Counted from the stretch's first letter, positions 26,937 to 35,898 are shown. The stretch: DNA of 64,000 bases from Flavobacterium lipolyticum (GCF_020905335.1 NZ_JAJJMN010000002.1:806001-870000), one strand, 5' to 3'. The notes: a model not told the origin generated them from the sequence alone. Made by a program: numbers and translations.

Positions 26937-27614
26937 ATGAAACCTCTTGCCTCTATTTTAAAAGCCTTACCTCCCACTAAAATAATAGATTCCACCATTG
27001 ATATTTCAAAATACATCCCTTTAGATTTATCCGTAACCAATCAGGAACTTGCTGATTTTAAACCTACCTGTACCCAAGAATTTGAGGATTTTATTTCAGA
27101 CTACTTAGAAAAAAATGATGCCGAAGTAGCCTTTGGCGGTTATATTGAAGGAAGAACTCTTTATCAACGCAGTACCATTTTTAAAAATAATTCTATTCCG
27201 GAACGCAACATTCATATAGGATTAGACTTATGGACAAAAGCAGACACAACAGTTTTGGCACCACTCGATGGAAAAGTACACAGCTTTAAAAACAATATAG
27301 GTCTCGGCGATTATGGTCCGACCATTATTTTAGAGCATCGGGTAGAAAATGAGAAATTTTATACTTTATACGGACATTTATCGTTAGAAAGTATAGAAAA
27401 CCTCAGTGTTGGGACATTTTTTAGTAAAGGTCAAAAGATTGGAACCTTGGGAAGTTCGTCTGTTAACGGGGACTATCCTCCACACGTACACTTTCAGATT
27501 ATTCGAAACATCGAAAACTATTCCGGCGATTATCCGGGAGTATGTAATACCAACGATTTGAACTTTTACATTGAAAATTGCCCTGATCCCAACTTATTAT
27601 TAAAAATTACTTAA
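26937..27614 (+). CDS. M23 family (LytM-type) peptidase, no signal peptide
   Basis: A 225-residue protein. LytM zinc-site motifs are HIGLDLW near residue 93 (H-x3-D), GHLS, and HVHFQ near residue 185. Active M23 enzymes cut peptidoglycan crosslinks or glycine bridges, and the full set of His/Asp ligands argues for an active enzyme. Unusually there is no N-terminal export signal, although most members are exported. It is tightly spaced with neighbours on both sides (4 and 6 bp), so it is in an operon with the spermidine-synthase-like gene and a lipoprotein. Confidence 0.85.
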   Translation: MKPLASILKALPPTKIIDSTIDISKYIPLDLSVTNQELADFKPTCTQEFEDFISDYLEKNDAEVAFGGYIEGRTLYQRSTIFKNNSIPERNIHIGLDLWTKADTTVLAPLDGKVHSFKNNIGLGDYGPTIILEHRVENEKFYTLYGHLSLESIENLSVGTFFSKGQKIGTLGSSSVNGDYPPHVHFQIIRNIENYSGDYPGVCNTNDLNFYIENCPDPNLLLKIT

Positions 27615-27620
27615 ATAGTT

Positions 27621-28097
27621 ATGAAGAAAGCAGGATTGATTATATGTTTGTTGTTGTTGATGGGATGTAAATCGAAAACCATCCACAGAGATACTGAAGA
27701 TTTAAAGATCAAAAAAGTCAATGCTGCCGAAATAAATTCCAATCAGCAGAAAAAAGCGTATGAATTAGGAAAAAGAGTACTGGAAACCTGCAATTCTTCA
27801 AAATTCAAACCTTTTAACGAGACTGAAGTCACTAAATCGGTAATGGAGAATACAACCGAAGAACGTCTGACCAAAACCTGTCAAAGGTTCAGACAATACT
27901 ATGGAAGTTTCATCGATTTAAAACTGGACGGTGTTTACAGAACCAGGCAAGAGGTTATTTATCGCTATCATGCCCTGTACACCAAAAAAGTAGCCAATAA
28001 AGAATTGCGCATTTTTGTAAACGAAGATAATCTGATCTCAGCTATAAAATCAATGGATTGGGACGAAAAATTTGACTCCAAAATAACAGAACAATAA
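27621..28097 (+). CDS. predicted lipoprotein of unknown function
   Basis: A 158-residue protein with a lipoprotein signal: a hydrophobic stretch then LLLMGC, with the lipid-modified Cys at residue 16. The mature part is charged and helical with no family I recognise. It lies 6 bp after the M23 peptidase gene, so an envelope role linked to it is possible. Confidence 0.75.
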   Translation: MKKAGLIICLLLLMGCKSKTIHRDTEDLKIKKVNAAEINSNQQKKAYELGKRVLETCNSSKFKPFNETEVTKSVMENTTEERLTKTCQRFRQYYGSFIDLKLDGVYRTRQEVIYRYHALYTKKVANKELRIFVNEDNLISAIKSMDWDEKFDSKITEQ

Positions 28098-28108
28098 AGT
28101 AAAAACCT

Positions 28109-28636
28109 ATGAATTTAAAACTGCCTCTTTTAATCGTATTGTTAATCTCCAGTTTCGTAAATGCACAGCAAACCATAAGTGTAAAAGGCTCTAAACCATT
28201 TCCGGCAACAACCAGTTATACTTTTATCTGTGAAAGATATGTATTTACGGGCGAAACAGAAGTTCAGATTGCAAAAACAGATAAAGGAGGGGTCTTAAAA
28301 CTATCAATAGGAATTTCTAATGATAAAACTCAAATCTCAGGAGGCGTATACGTTGACCTTGTTAACGGAGATGTAATTGCTTGTGTGGACAAAAACATCA
28401 AAGAAACTCTTGACGGAAAAACTACCGCTTATTACTATTTCACCCCTGCTGAAATGGTAAAACTAAAAAAAACAGATATTAAAGCCATCCGATTTATCAT
28501 TAAAGGGAACAATACGGCCGCTTTTGGTGATCAGACCGGTTACTTTACCGCTTTAAACAGAATGGCGTACTTTTCGACAGCATTCGATAAATCTAAAAAA
28601 ACTTTTGACACTGCAGCCGCAATCAGCATTTTATAA
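28109..28636 (+). CDS. secreted protein of unknown function (175 aa)
   Basis: A signal peptide ends near residue 20 (..SSFVNAQ). The remainder is beta-rich with no recognised domain and has no T9SS sorting tail. It lies 11 bp after the lipoprotein gene as the last member of the run begun at 26267. Confidence 0.7.
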   Translation: MNLKLPLLIVLLISSFVNAQQTISVKGSKPFPATTSYTFICERYVFTGETEVQIAKTDKGGVLKLSIGISNDKTQISGGVYVDLVNGDVIACVDKNIKETLDGKTTAYYYFTPAEMVKLKKTDIKAIRFIIKGNNTAAFGDQTGYFTALNRMAYFSTAFDKSKKTFDTAAAISIL

Positions 28637-28861
28637 GTTTTCATGCTAACTGTTTTAACACAGGGAAATATCACTTCTACATCCATAAAAAAGACATTTC
28701 ATTTCACCTAAAAGCACATATTCTTCCCTACGAAGAAATACTTTCCTTTTTTTACACTCTTTTTTGGCCTGAAATTATGAGAACATTTTTTTACTAATTA
28801 AACTCAACAGGTTTATATTAGTATAATAATTTCTTATATTTATAATCTAAATACCACTTTC

Positions 28862-29341
28862 ATGAATTCGAATGAAGTTTTAATTACAAAATTCTATACT
28901 GCTTTTGCCAATGCCGATGCTAAAACAATGAGCGAATGTTACCATCCAAAAATTCATTTTATCGATCCTGCCTTTGGTTTACTAAAAGAAGAGCAGGTTT
29001 CTAAAATGTGGGAAATGTTGATTTCGAAAAGTAAAGGCAACATTAAAATCGAATTTTCAGATATTAAAACCGATGATTCTTCGGGCAGTGCAAAATGGAT
29101 TGCAACTTATAATTTTAGCAAAACCAACAGAACGGTAATCAATCGGATTTCCGCTGAATTTACTTTTCAGGATGGTCTGATTATTAAACATACAGACAGT
29201 TTCGATGTTTGGAAATGGTCGAAACAGGCTTTCGGTTTTACCGGATATTTAATGGGCTGGACAGGATTTTTTCAAGGCAAAATTCAGGAACAGGCACTCT
29301 TATCTCTAAAAAAATTTCAGGCAAACCAGACAGGTTCTTAA
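28862..29341 (+). CDS. SnoaL/NTF2-like family protein
   Basis: A 159-residue cytosolic protein with the NTF2-like cone fold pattern: an N-terminal helix followed by SECYHPKIHFIDPAFG, and later ISAEFTFQDGLIIKHTDSFD near residues 95-120. Family members are small isomerases, dehydratases or ligand-binding proteins; no substrate can be inferred. It is monocistronic and ends in a hairpin shared with the convergent aminotransferase gene. Confidence 0.85.
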   Translation: MNSNEVLITKFYTAFANADAKTMSECYHPKIHFIDPAFGLLKEEQVSKMWEMLISKSKGNIKIEFSDIKTDDSSGSAKWIATYNFSKTNRTVINRISAEFTFQDGLIIKHTDSFDVWKWSKQAFGFTGYLMGWTGFFQGKIQEQALLSLKKFQANQTGS

Positions 29342-29350
29342 AACCTGTCT
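29328..29350. terminator. hairpin between convergent genes, containing a stop codon
   Basis: Nine-base stem AGACAGGTT / AACCTGTCT with a 5-base loop; the NTF2-like stop codon lies in the loop. The T-tracts are weak, so efficiency is uncertain. Confidence 0.5.
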
Positions 29351-29363
29351 GCTTTATTTAGTT

Positions 29364-30851
29364 TTACGATTTGAACCATCCGGCCACTAAATCGTCTTCA
29401 AACGAACCGGCGTTCTTGTGAATAAATTCATTTGTATCTTTATTATAGGAATAATCCAAAGCCCACTCCTCGTGATTTTTCGCCAAATCTTTAATGCTTT
29501 CACAAACAAAAGCAATTTCTTTATCGGTAGTAGTCGGATGAATTGACATTCTGATCCATCCCGGTTTTTTAATTAAATCTCCAATCGTAATTTCATTCAC
29601 TAGCTTATTGGATGTTTCCTGATCTACGTGCAATAGAAAATGCCCATACGTTCCCGCACAACTGCATCCTCCTCTGGTTTGAATTCCAAATCTGTCATTC
29701 AATAATTTCACTCCTAAATTGAAATGAAGATTTTCAATAAAAAACGAAACAACCCCTAAACGGTTCTTATGTTGGCCTGCCAGAATTTTAATGTTGGAAA
29801 CAGTATCCAATTCATTAAAAACATACTCTACAATCTCATGTTCACGTTGCAGAATATTCTCGATTCCCATTTCTTCTTTCAGCTCAATTGCCAGCGCCGT
29901 TTTAATTACCTGAAGAAAACCCGGAGTACCACCATCTTCACGATCCTCAATGTTGTCGATATATTTATGTTCGCCCCATGGATTGGTCCAGCTTACTGTA
30001 CCTCCTCCTGGACAATCGGGAATCATATTGTTGTATAGTTTTTTATTAAAAATTAAAACCCCTGAAGTTCCGGGACCTCCTAAAAATTTGTGTGGAGAAA
30101 AGAAAATTGCATCCAGGTATGCTTCCGGGTCTTCGGGATGCATATCGATTTCTACATAAGGTCCTGAACAGGCAAAATCAACAAAACAAACACCATTGTG
30201 CTTGTGCATCAATTTTGCAGCTTCGTGAAACGGTGTTTTTAAACCTGTAACATTCGAACAGGAGGTAATAGAAGCAATTTTAATAGTTCTTTCACTGTAT
30301 TTCTCCAATAGTTGCTCTAAATTATCCAGACAAAAAAGTCCTTTTTCACAAGATGGAATAATTTCAACATCTGCAATGGTTTCCAGCCAGGAGGTCTGAT
30401 TGGAATGGTGTTCCATATGAGAAATAAAAACAACAGGGCGCTTTTCAGCTGGAACAACAGTGCAATCTTTCAGGTTCTCCGGAATTTTTAAACCCAGAAT
30501 TCGCTGAAATTTATTGACAACACCCGTCATTCCGGTTCCATCTGTGATCAAAACATCATCATTGCTCGCATTGGTATGACGCTTGATGATCGATCTGGCA
30601 TGATGATAAGCTTTTGTCATGGCAGTACCTGACACAGTAGTTTCTGTATGTGTATTGGCTACAAAAGGCCCAAATTCGTTAAGAATTTTCTCTTCAATAG
30701 GTCGATATAACCTTCCGCTGGCAGTCCAATCGGTATAAATAATCTGCTTTTTGCCAAACGGAGAAGAAAACTCCTGATTAATTCCTACAATATTCTTTCT
30801 AAAATCCTGAAAATAGGTTTCTAAAGTGATGGTACTATTTTTGCTGTTCAT
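29364..30851 (-). CDS. class V aminotransferase (cysteine-desulfurase-like)
   Basis: A 495-residue PLP enzyme. The PLP lysine is in FFSPHKFLGGPGTSG near residue 255, and a CSCAG segment near 400 holds candidate active Cys residues in RGGCSCAGTYGH. It resembles the SufS/CsdA/isopenicillin-epimerase group but is about 90 residues longer than SufS. It may be a desulfurase, selenocysteine lyase or another aminotransferase. I start at 30851 because a -7 element ends 21 bases upstream; the frame opens 20 codons earlier. Confidence 0.85.
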   Translation of the reverse strand: MNSKNSTITLETYFQDFRKNIVGINQEFSSPFGKKQIIYTDWTASGRLYRPIEEKILNEFGPFVANTHTETTVSGTAMTKAYHHARSIIKRHTNASNDDVLITDGTGMTGVVNKFQRILGLKIPENLKDCTVVPAEKRPVVFISHMEHHSNQTSWLETIADVEIIPSCEKGLFCLDNLEQLLEKYSERTIKIASITSCSNVTGLKTPFHEAAKLMHKHNGVCFVDFACSGPYVEIDMHPEDPEAYLDAIFFSPHKFLGGPGTSGVLIFNKKLYNNMIPDCPGGGTVSWTNPWGEHKYIDNIEDREDGGTPGFLQVIKTALAIELKEEMGIENILQREHEIVEYVFNELDTVSNIKILAGQHKNRLGVVSFFIENLHFNLGVKLLNDRFGIQTRGGCSCAGTYGHFLLHVDQETSNKLVNEITIGDLIKKPGWIRMSIHPTTTDKEIAFVCESIKDLAKNHEEWALDYSYNKDTNEFIHKNAGSFEDDLVAGWFKS

Positions 30852-30872
30852 TAGTGTGCCTGAATTTAATTG

Positions 30873-30880
30873 CAAATATA
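30873..30880 (-). promoter_or_regulatory. -7 element of the class V aminotransferase gene
   Basis: Minus strand TATATTTG, 21 bases before the ATG at 30851. It supports that start over the longer frame. Confidence 0.55.
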
Positions 30881-31031
30881 TTGCTTTTTTATACAATTGC
30901 GAATTTATCAATTATAAAGTTCAAACACCAAAAAACTATTTAATATCTTTATTTTAACTGTCTTTTTACTTATAATTTATCACAATATTCTATCGGATTA
31001 ATAGGGCATTAAATCTTGAACAATACTATTT

Positions 31032-31565
31032 ATGGAGAATTTATCAGTTGCCACTTTTGGTGGAGGATGTTTTTGGTGCATTGAAGCTGTAATTCAGCGT
31101 TTAAAAGGAGTCGAATCCTTAAAATCAGGATTTTCGGGAGGTTTTATTAAAAACCCGCCCTACCGTGAAGTATGTACCGGAAGAACCGGTCATGCAGAAG
31201 TCATACAAGTTGCTTTTAATCCTGACATAATTTCATACCATGACCTGATCTTCATATTTATGACTAGTCATGATCCTACCACCCTGAACCGTCAGGGTGC
31301 GGACAGCGGAACACAATACCGCTCGATTGTTTTATATCATAACGAAGAACAGAAAGTGATTACCGAAAAAGTTTTGGAAGAAGTAAAAGCCTTTTATGAA
31401 GACCCGATTGTAACGCAGCTCGTTCCTTTTGAAGTTTTTTACGAAGCTGAAACAGACCATCAAAATTATTACAACAACAATCAGGAAGCACGTTACTGCC
31501 AGATCGTAATTGATCCTAAAGTTCATAAATTAAAAAAAATGTACGCCGACAAATTAAGGGAGTAA
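31032..31565 (+). CDS. msrA: peptide-methionine (S)-S-oxide reductase
   Basis: A 177-residue cytosolic repair enzyme that reduces the S-sulfoxide of methionine in oxidised proteins. The catalytic motif GCFWC is at residues ~12-16, with FSGG, TGHAE and SQYRS-like segments (GTQYRSI) and the C-terminal DHQNYYNNN. There is no fused MsrB domain and no signal peptide. selO follows 81 bp later on the same strand, so the two may be co-transcribed oxidative-stress genes. Confidence 0.95.
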   Translation: MENLSVATFGGGCFWCIEAVIQRLKGVESLKSGFSGGFIKNPPYREVCTGRTGHAEVIQVAFNPDIISYHDLIFIFMTSHDPTTLNRQGADSGTQYRSIVLYHNEEQKVITEKVLEEVKAFYEDPIVTQLVPFEVFYEAETDHQNYYNNNQEARYCQIVIDPKVHKLKKMYADKLRE

Positions 31566-31646
31566 ACAAGCATTTTTACCACATCTTAAAATAACACACT
31601 ACCAACAGAACTCGTTCTAATTTGGAGTCAGAGAAAGATTATTCTA

Positions 31647-33215
31647 ATGAAAAATTTAAAAATAAACAACCGATTTACTGCTGAATTGCCTGCAGATCCA
31701 AATGAAACCAACGAAGTTCGTCAAGTTTCTAATGCGCTTTTCTCGTATGTAAATCCAACAAAACCATCCAATCCTAAACTCATTCATACTTCACAGGAAG
31801 TAGCAGAATCGGTTGGAATTTCGCTTGATGAAATTAAGTCCGAATCCTTTTTGAATGTTTTTTCAGGGAAAGAAGTATTGCCTGAAACTCGTCCGTTTGC
31901 TATGTGCTATGCCGGACATCAGTTTGGAAACTGGGCAGGACAATTGGGTGACGGCCGTGCCATTAATTTAACTGAAGTGACACATAATGATGAATCTTTT
32001 ATGCTTCAATTAAAAGGTGCCGGAAGAACTCCGTACTCCCGAACTGCTGACGGCCTGGCTGTTTTGCGTTCGTCTGTAAGAGAGTATTTATGTGCCGAAG
32101 CCATGCATCATTTAGGAGTTCCCACTACCCGATCGTTATCCCTTATGCTGTCCGGAGATCAAGTTTTACGTGATATGTTATACAATGGAAATGCCGCTTA
32201 TGAAAAAGGTGCAATTGTTTGTCGCGTCGCTCCTTCCTTTATTCGTTTTGGAAGTTTTGAGATGCTGACCGCCCGAAATGAGCTTCAAAGTTTAAAACAG
32301 TTTGTAACGTACAACATTAAATACTACTTCCCGGAAATAAAAGGAGAGCCTAAAGAGCAATACCTACAATTTTTTAAAACAGTAGCTGATAAAACCCGCG
32401 AAATGATTCTGCATTGGCAGCGCGTGGGTTTTGTACACGGAGTAATGAATACCGACAACATGTCAATTCACGGAATTACGATTGATTATGGTCCTTATGG
32501 CTGGCTGGAAAATTACGACCCAAACTGGACTCCAAACACCACCGACAGCCAATACCGAAGATATCGTTTTGGAAATCAACCGCAGATTGCGCAATGGAAT
32601 TTGTACCAATTGGCCAATGCCATTTTCCCTTTAATCAATGAAGCAGAACCTCTAGAAAAAATTCTGGAGTCTTTTATGATTGATTTTGAATCTGATTATA
32701 AGAATATGTTTTTAAGCAAATTAGGCTTGCTTATTTCAACCGAAACTGATAATGCGTTAGTTGACGGTTTGGAAACCGTTTTACAACTCTCTGAAACAGA
32801 CATGACGATCTTTTTCCGAAATTTAAGCAGTGTACAAAAATCCGATTCTCCTGAAAAAGCTATCGAAAGAATTCAGGATTCGTTTTATATTCCGGAACAG
32901 ATCTCAGGAACAATTTTAGAATCATGGCAAAAATGGTTTACTCTTTATCTCGAAAGACTTCGTACAGAAGAGCGTTCGGATAAAGACCGTTCGGAAAAAA
33001 TGAATACTATAAATCCAAAGTACGTGCTGCGAAATTATATGGCGCAATTGGCTATTGATGCCGCAGATCAGGAAGATTATTCCTTAATTGATGAATTGTA
33101 CACACTTTTACAAAAACCATACGACGAACAACCGGAATTTCAAAAATGGTTTGCCAAGCGTCCGGATTGGGCACGATCTAAGGTTGGGTGTTCCATGCTT
33201 TCCTGTAGTTCTTAG
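31647..33215 (+). CDS. selO: protein adenylyltransferase SelO (YdiU)
   Basis: A 522-residue pseudokinase-fold enzyme that transfers AMP to Ser/Thr/Tyr of redox proteins. Seen: MCYAGHQFGNWAGQLGDGRA, QLKGAGRTPYSRTADG (nucleotide loop), AVLRSSVREYL and HGVMNTDNMSIHG with the catalytic-loop Asp and Asn. The C-terminus ends GCSMLSCSS, matching the conserved redox-active Cys tail (a selenocysteine in animal SelO). Its last 24 codons occur twice more downstream as fragments (33470-33541 and 33936-34007). Confidence 0.95.
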   Translation: MKNLKINNRFTAELPADPNETNEVRQVSNALFSYVNPTKPSNPKLIHTSQEVAESVGISLDEIKSESFLNVFSGKEVLPETRPFAMCYAGHQFGNWAGQLGDGRAINLTEVTHNDESFMLQLKGAGRTPYSRTADGLAVLRSSVREYLCAEAMHHLGVPTTRSLSLMLSGDQVLRDMLYNGNAAYEKGAIVCRVAPSFIRFGSFEMLTARNELQSLKQFVTYNIKYYFPEIKGEPKEQYLQFFKTVADKTREMILHWQRVGFVHGVMNTDNMSIHGITIDYGPYGWLENYDPNWTPNTTDSQYRRYRFGNQPQIAQWNLYQLANAIFPLINEAEPLEKILESFMIDFESDYKNMFLSKLGLLISTETDNALVDGLETVLQLSETDMTIFFRNLSSVQKSDSPEKAIERIQDSFYIPEQISGTILESWQKWFTLYLERLRTEERSDKDRSEKMNTINPKYVLRNYMAQLAIDAADQEDYSLIDELYTLLQKPYDEQPEFQKWFAKRPDWARSKVGCSMLSCSS

Positions 33216-33223
33216 TTTTTTTT

Positions 33224-33340
33224 GCCACGAATTCACGAATTTTAGGTTTTATAAACTTAAACCGTTGGGTGAAATTGTATATAATTTAATTTTAAGCAAC
33301 GGGTTAAACTTAATGAAGTTTTAATTCGTGAATTCGTGGC
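33224..33340. repeat. 117 bp inverted-repeat element between convergent genes
   Basis: Perfect 18-base arms GCCACGAATTCACGAATT (33224-33241) and the complement (33323-33340). Inner segments AACCGTTG and CAACGGGTT also pair, so the element can fold into one long hairpin. Related sequence is present in the two later units, with the right arm shortened. It may act as a bidirectional terminator or be a MITE-like repeat. Confidence 0.8.
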
Positions 33341-33347
33341 TATAAAC

Positions 33348-33469
33348 TTATTTCGAAATAATACAATCCACAATCATGCTTGCATGCACACGAGAATTTT
33401 CGATAAACCATTTGTGCGTATGCATGCCTCCAAAAGTTACCCCCTGCTAAGAATAAATCTTTCACATTA
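33348..33469 (-). pseudogene. 3' fragment of the YpdA-like gene, copy 1
   Basis: About 120 bp matching the end of the reductase gene at 34282-34400, including the stop codon and the segment encoding its C-terminal tail (NSRVHASMIVDYITSK-like). One extra C in a run of cytosines shifts the frame upstream, so it is not functional. It has no start. Confidence 0.85.
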
Positions 33470-33541
33470 AAATGGTTTTCCAAACGTCCGGACTGGGCCC
33501 GCCCAAAAGTTGGATGTTCTATGCTTTCCTGTAGTTCTTAG
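33470..33541 (+). pseudogene. selO: 3' fragment of selO, copy 1
   Basis: 24 codons including the stop that encode KWFSKRPDWARPKVGC followed by the same SMLSCSS tail as true selO, with a few substitutions. It is in frame but has no start. The reading frame is preserved compared with the gene at 31647. Confidence 0.85.
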
Positions 33542-33617
33542 TTTTTTTAGCCACGAATTCACGAATTTTAGTTTTTATAAACTTAAGCCGTTGGGTGAAA
33601 TTGCATAAAATTTAATT

Positions 33618-33759
33618 TTAACACATAGAAACATAGATAGTAACACCTCAAAAAAGAAGGCAAAGTAGAAATATCTTTCTTTCACATAATATAATATGTG
33701 CTTTTTAACTAGTGAAACGCCTTTTTTAAGTCTAAAAAGCCTATGCCTCTATGTATTAA
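33618..33759. mobile_element. 142 bp MITE-like insert with 12 bp terminal inverted repeats, copy 1
   Basis: Begins TTAACACATAGA and ends TCTATGTATTAA (one mismatch to a perfect inverted repeat). It has no coding capacity. It lies in the spacer of repeat unit 2 and is absent from the spacer after the true selO, so it inserted between the first and second amplification. Confidence 0.65.
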
Positions 33760-33814
33760 AACAATTTCACGCAACGGGTTAAACTTAATGAAGTTTTAAT
33801 TCGTGCCTAGAAAC

Positions 33815-33935
33815 TTATTTCGAAGTAATATAATCCACAATCATACTAGCATGCACACGAGAATTTTCAATAAACCATTTGTGCGTATGCATTCCTCCAA
33901 AAGTTACCCCTGCTAAGAATAAATCTTCAACATTA
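33815..33935 (-). pseudogene. 3' fragment of the YpdA-like gene, copy 2
   Basis: A second copy of the reductase 3' end, from its stop codon through the segment corresponding to the MHTHKWFIENSRVHASM region. It is joined at 33935 to another selO fragment. It has no start and no own promoter that I can see. Confidence 0.85.
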
Positions 33936-34007
33936 AAATGGTTTGCCAAAGGTCCGGACTGGGCCCGCTCAAAAGTTGGGTGTTCCATGCTTTCCTGTAG
34001 TTCTTAG
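33936..34007 (+). pseudogene. selO: 3' fragment of selO, copy 2
   Basis: 24 codons with stop encoding KWFAKGPDWARSKVGC then SMLSCSS. It is closer to true selO than copy 1 and has no start codon. Confidence 0.85.
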
Positions 34008-34084
34008 TTTTTTTTTGCCACGAATTCACGAATTTTAGTTTTTATAAACTTAAACCGTTGGGTGAAATTGTATATAATTTAATT

Positions 34085-34226
34085 TTAACACATAGAAAAA
34101 TAAATAGTAACACCTCAAAAAAGAAGGCAAAGTAGAAATATCTTTCTTTCACATAGTACAATATGTGCTTTTTAACTAGTGAAACGCCTTTTTTAAATCT
34201 ACAAAGCCTATGCCTCTATGTGTTAA
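34085..34226. mobile_element. 142 bp MITE-like insert with perfect 12 bp terminal inverted repeats, copy 2
   Basis: TTAACACATAGA at the left and TCTATGTGTTAA at the right, perfect inverted repeats. Same length as, and closely similar to, the copy at 33618-33759; it was probably copied together with its unit rather than inserted separately. Confidence 0.65.
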
Positions 34227-34281
34227 AACAATTCCACGCAACGGGTTAAACTTAATGAAGTTTTAATTCGTGGCTAGAAAC

Positions 34282-35247
34282 TTATTTCGAAGTAATGTAA
34301 TCCACAATCATGCTCGCATGCACACGAGAATTTTCGATAAACCATTTGTGCGTATGCATTCCTCCGCAAATTACACCCGCTAAGAATAAACCTTCCACAT
34401 TGGTTTCCATAGTTTCGGGGTTGTATGTAGGGGTTTTTAATTCATCTTCTGATAATTGTATTCCCATATTTTCCAGAAAAGCCAAATCAGGTTTGTATCC
34501 GGTTAGCGCCAGTACAAAATCATTTTCAATAGTAATTTTCCCCATAGGAGTTTCTATTTCTACTTCAGCCCCCCTGATTTCAGTAATATTTGATTCGAAA
34601 TAAGCTTTAATGCTGCCTTCCGCAATTCGGTTTTCAATATCGGGTTTTGCCCAATATTTTACCCGACTGTTGATTTCCTTTTTCCGAATGACCATGGTTA
34701 CATTGGCTCCTTTTCTCCAACATTCCAAAGCCGCATCTACTGAAGAATTGTTTGCTCCTACCACCAAAACATTCCTGAAAGCATATTCATGGGCTTCCTT
34801 ATAATAATGACGGACTTTAGGCAATTCTTCTCCTTTCACTTCCATTTCAATCGGAATATCATAAAAACCGGTTGCAATTATCACATTGGCGGCTTCATAA
34901 AGTGCTTTATCGGTTGTAATTTTAAAAGTAGTATTTAAGAGTTTTTCTACCTGAAGTACTCTTTCAAATAAATGAATGGAAAAATTAAAATACCGATGAA
35001 TATTACGATAATACTCCAATGCTTCCTGACGACCAGGTTTTGGGGCAAGACAACTGAACGGTATGTTTCCTATTTCAAGTCTTTCCGCAGTGGAGAAAAA
35101 AGTCATATACAAAGGATAGTTGAATATACTATTGACTATAGCTCCTTTTTCAATTATCAAATAACGCAAACCTTTCTTTTGGGATTCAATTGCACAAGCC
35201 AGACCAATTGGTCCGCCCCCTACAATAATCAAATCATATGTATTCAT
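34282..35247 (-). CDS. YpdA-type FAD/NADPH oxidoreductase (putative bacillithiol-disulfide reductase)
   Basis: A 321-residue two-dinucleotide-domain flavoprotein. The FAD loop is LIIVGGGPIGLACA near residue 6 and the NADPH loop VLVVGANNSSVDAAL near residue 165, with a C-terminal GLFLAGVICGG FAD contact. It lacks the CxxC of thioredoxin reductase, which fits the YpdA/Bdr family that reduces bacillithiol disulfide. Whether this organism makes bacillithiol cannot be judged here. It starts 5 bp after the CYTH gene stop, so it is the second gene of that operon. Confidence 0.85.
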   Translation of the reverse strand: MNTYDLIIVGGGPIGLACAIESQKKGLRYLIIEKGAIVNSIFNYPLYMTFFSTAERLEIGNIPFSCLAPKPGRQEALEYYRNIHRYFNFSIHLFERVLQVEKLLNTTFKITTDKALYEAANVIIATGFYDIPIEMEVKGEELPKVRHYYKEAHEYAFRNVLVVGANNSSVDAALECWRKGANVTMVIRKKEINSRVKYWAKPDIENRIAEGSIKAYFESNITEIRGAEVEIETPMGKITIENDFVLALTGYKPDLAFLENMGIQLSEDELKTPTYNPETMETNVEGLFLAGVICGGMHTHKWFIENSRVHASMIVDYITSK

Positions 35248-35252
35248 GTTTT

Positions 35253-35726
35253 TTACTTCTCCCGCTCTTTAAAAGGATTCTTACTCAAATAAGCGTTATA
35301 ATATCTTGGGTCATTTGTTACTTCTTCACCCAGCCAATCCGGCTTCTCGAAAATTTCTGTTTCCGATTCCAACTCTACTTCTGCCATCACCAGTCCTTCA
35401 TTTTCACCGTAAAATTCGTCTACTTCAAAAATATGTTTTCCTAATTTTATTTCGTAACGTGTTTTCTCGATTTTTCCTTTTTCACATAACTTAAGCAATT
35501 CCAATGCTTCATCAAGCGGAATTTCATTCTCCCATTCAAAGCGGGACATTCCGCCCTGCTGACTGACTCCTTTTATGGTAATAAAACCTCTTTCGCCTTT
35601 GATACGCACACGAACTGTTCTTTCCGGAACTGCACTTAAATATCCTTGGGCAATTTTATTGTGCGTAAAAGCCTGTTCTTTAAAATCAGCTGATTTTACC
35701 AGAAACTTTCTTTCTATTTCGACCAT
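35253..35726 (-). CDS. CYTH domain protein (triphosphate tunnel metalloenzyme)
   Basis: A 157-residue cytosolic protein with the signature EIERKFLV at residues 3-10 and alternating charged strands (RVRIKGERGFITIKG, FEWENEIP, EVDEFYGENEGLVMAEVELE) that line the triphosphate tunnel. Family members are inorganic triphosphatases, class IV adenylate cyclases or thiamine triphosphatases; short bacterial proteins like this are most often triphosphatases. It heads an operon with the YpdA-type reductase gene. Confidence 0.9.
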   Translation of the reverse strand: MVEIERKFLVKSADFKEQAFTHNKIAQGYLSAVPERTVRVRIKGERGFITIKGVSQQGGMSRFEWENEIPLDEALELLKLCEKGKIEKTRYEIKLGKHIFEVDEFYGENEGLVMAEVELESETEIFEKPDWLGEEVTNDPRYYNAYLSKNPFKEREK

Positions 35727-35898
35727 TTTGATGTCTGAATTTAATTTTTATGCAAGTTACTCAATTTAATTTGGCCTAAGAATTGAAATCACAAGAATCA
35801 TTGGTAGACATTAAATTTCATTTTTGTAATATGCTCACAATAAGAATAATAACTTTAAAATAACTGATTTTTAATAGGTTATGTATTTATTTTTTTGT

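Larger units (their letters stand above)
33216..34281. repeat. tandem triplication of the selO / YpdA-like gene 3' ends
   Basis: The 1,066 bp between the convergent selO and YpdA-like genes consists of repeats. The order [selO 3' end, spacer, YpdA 3' end] occurs three times; the first selO end and the last YpdA end are the true genes. Extra copies contain YpdA 3' fragments (33348-33469 and 33815-33935) and selO 3' fragments (33470-33541 and 33936-34007). The fragment-fragment join reads TTAAAATGG both times, so a first duplication made the join and a second copied it. Spacers 2 and 3 also carry a 142 bp insert. Confidence 0.9.
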
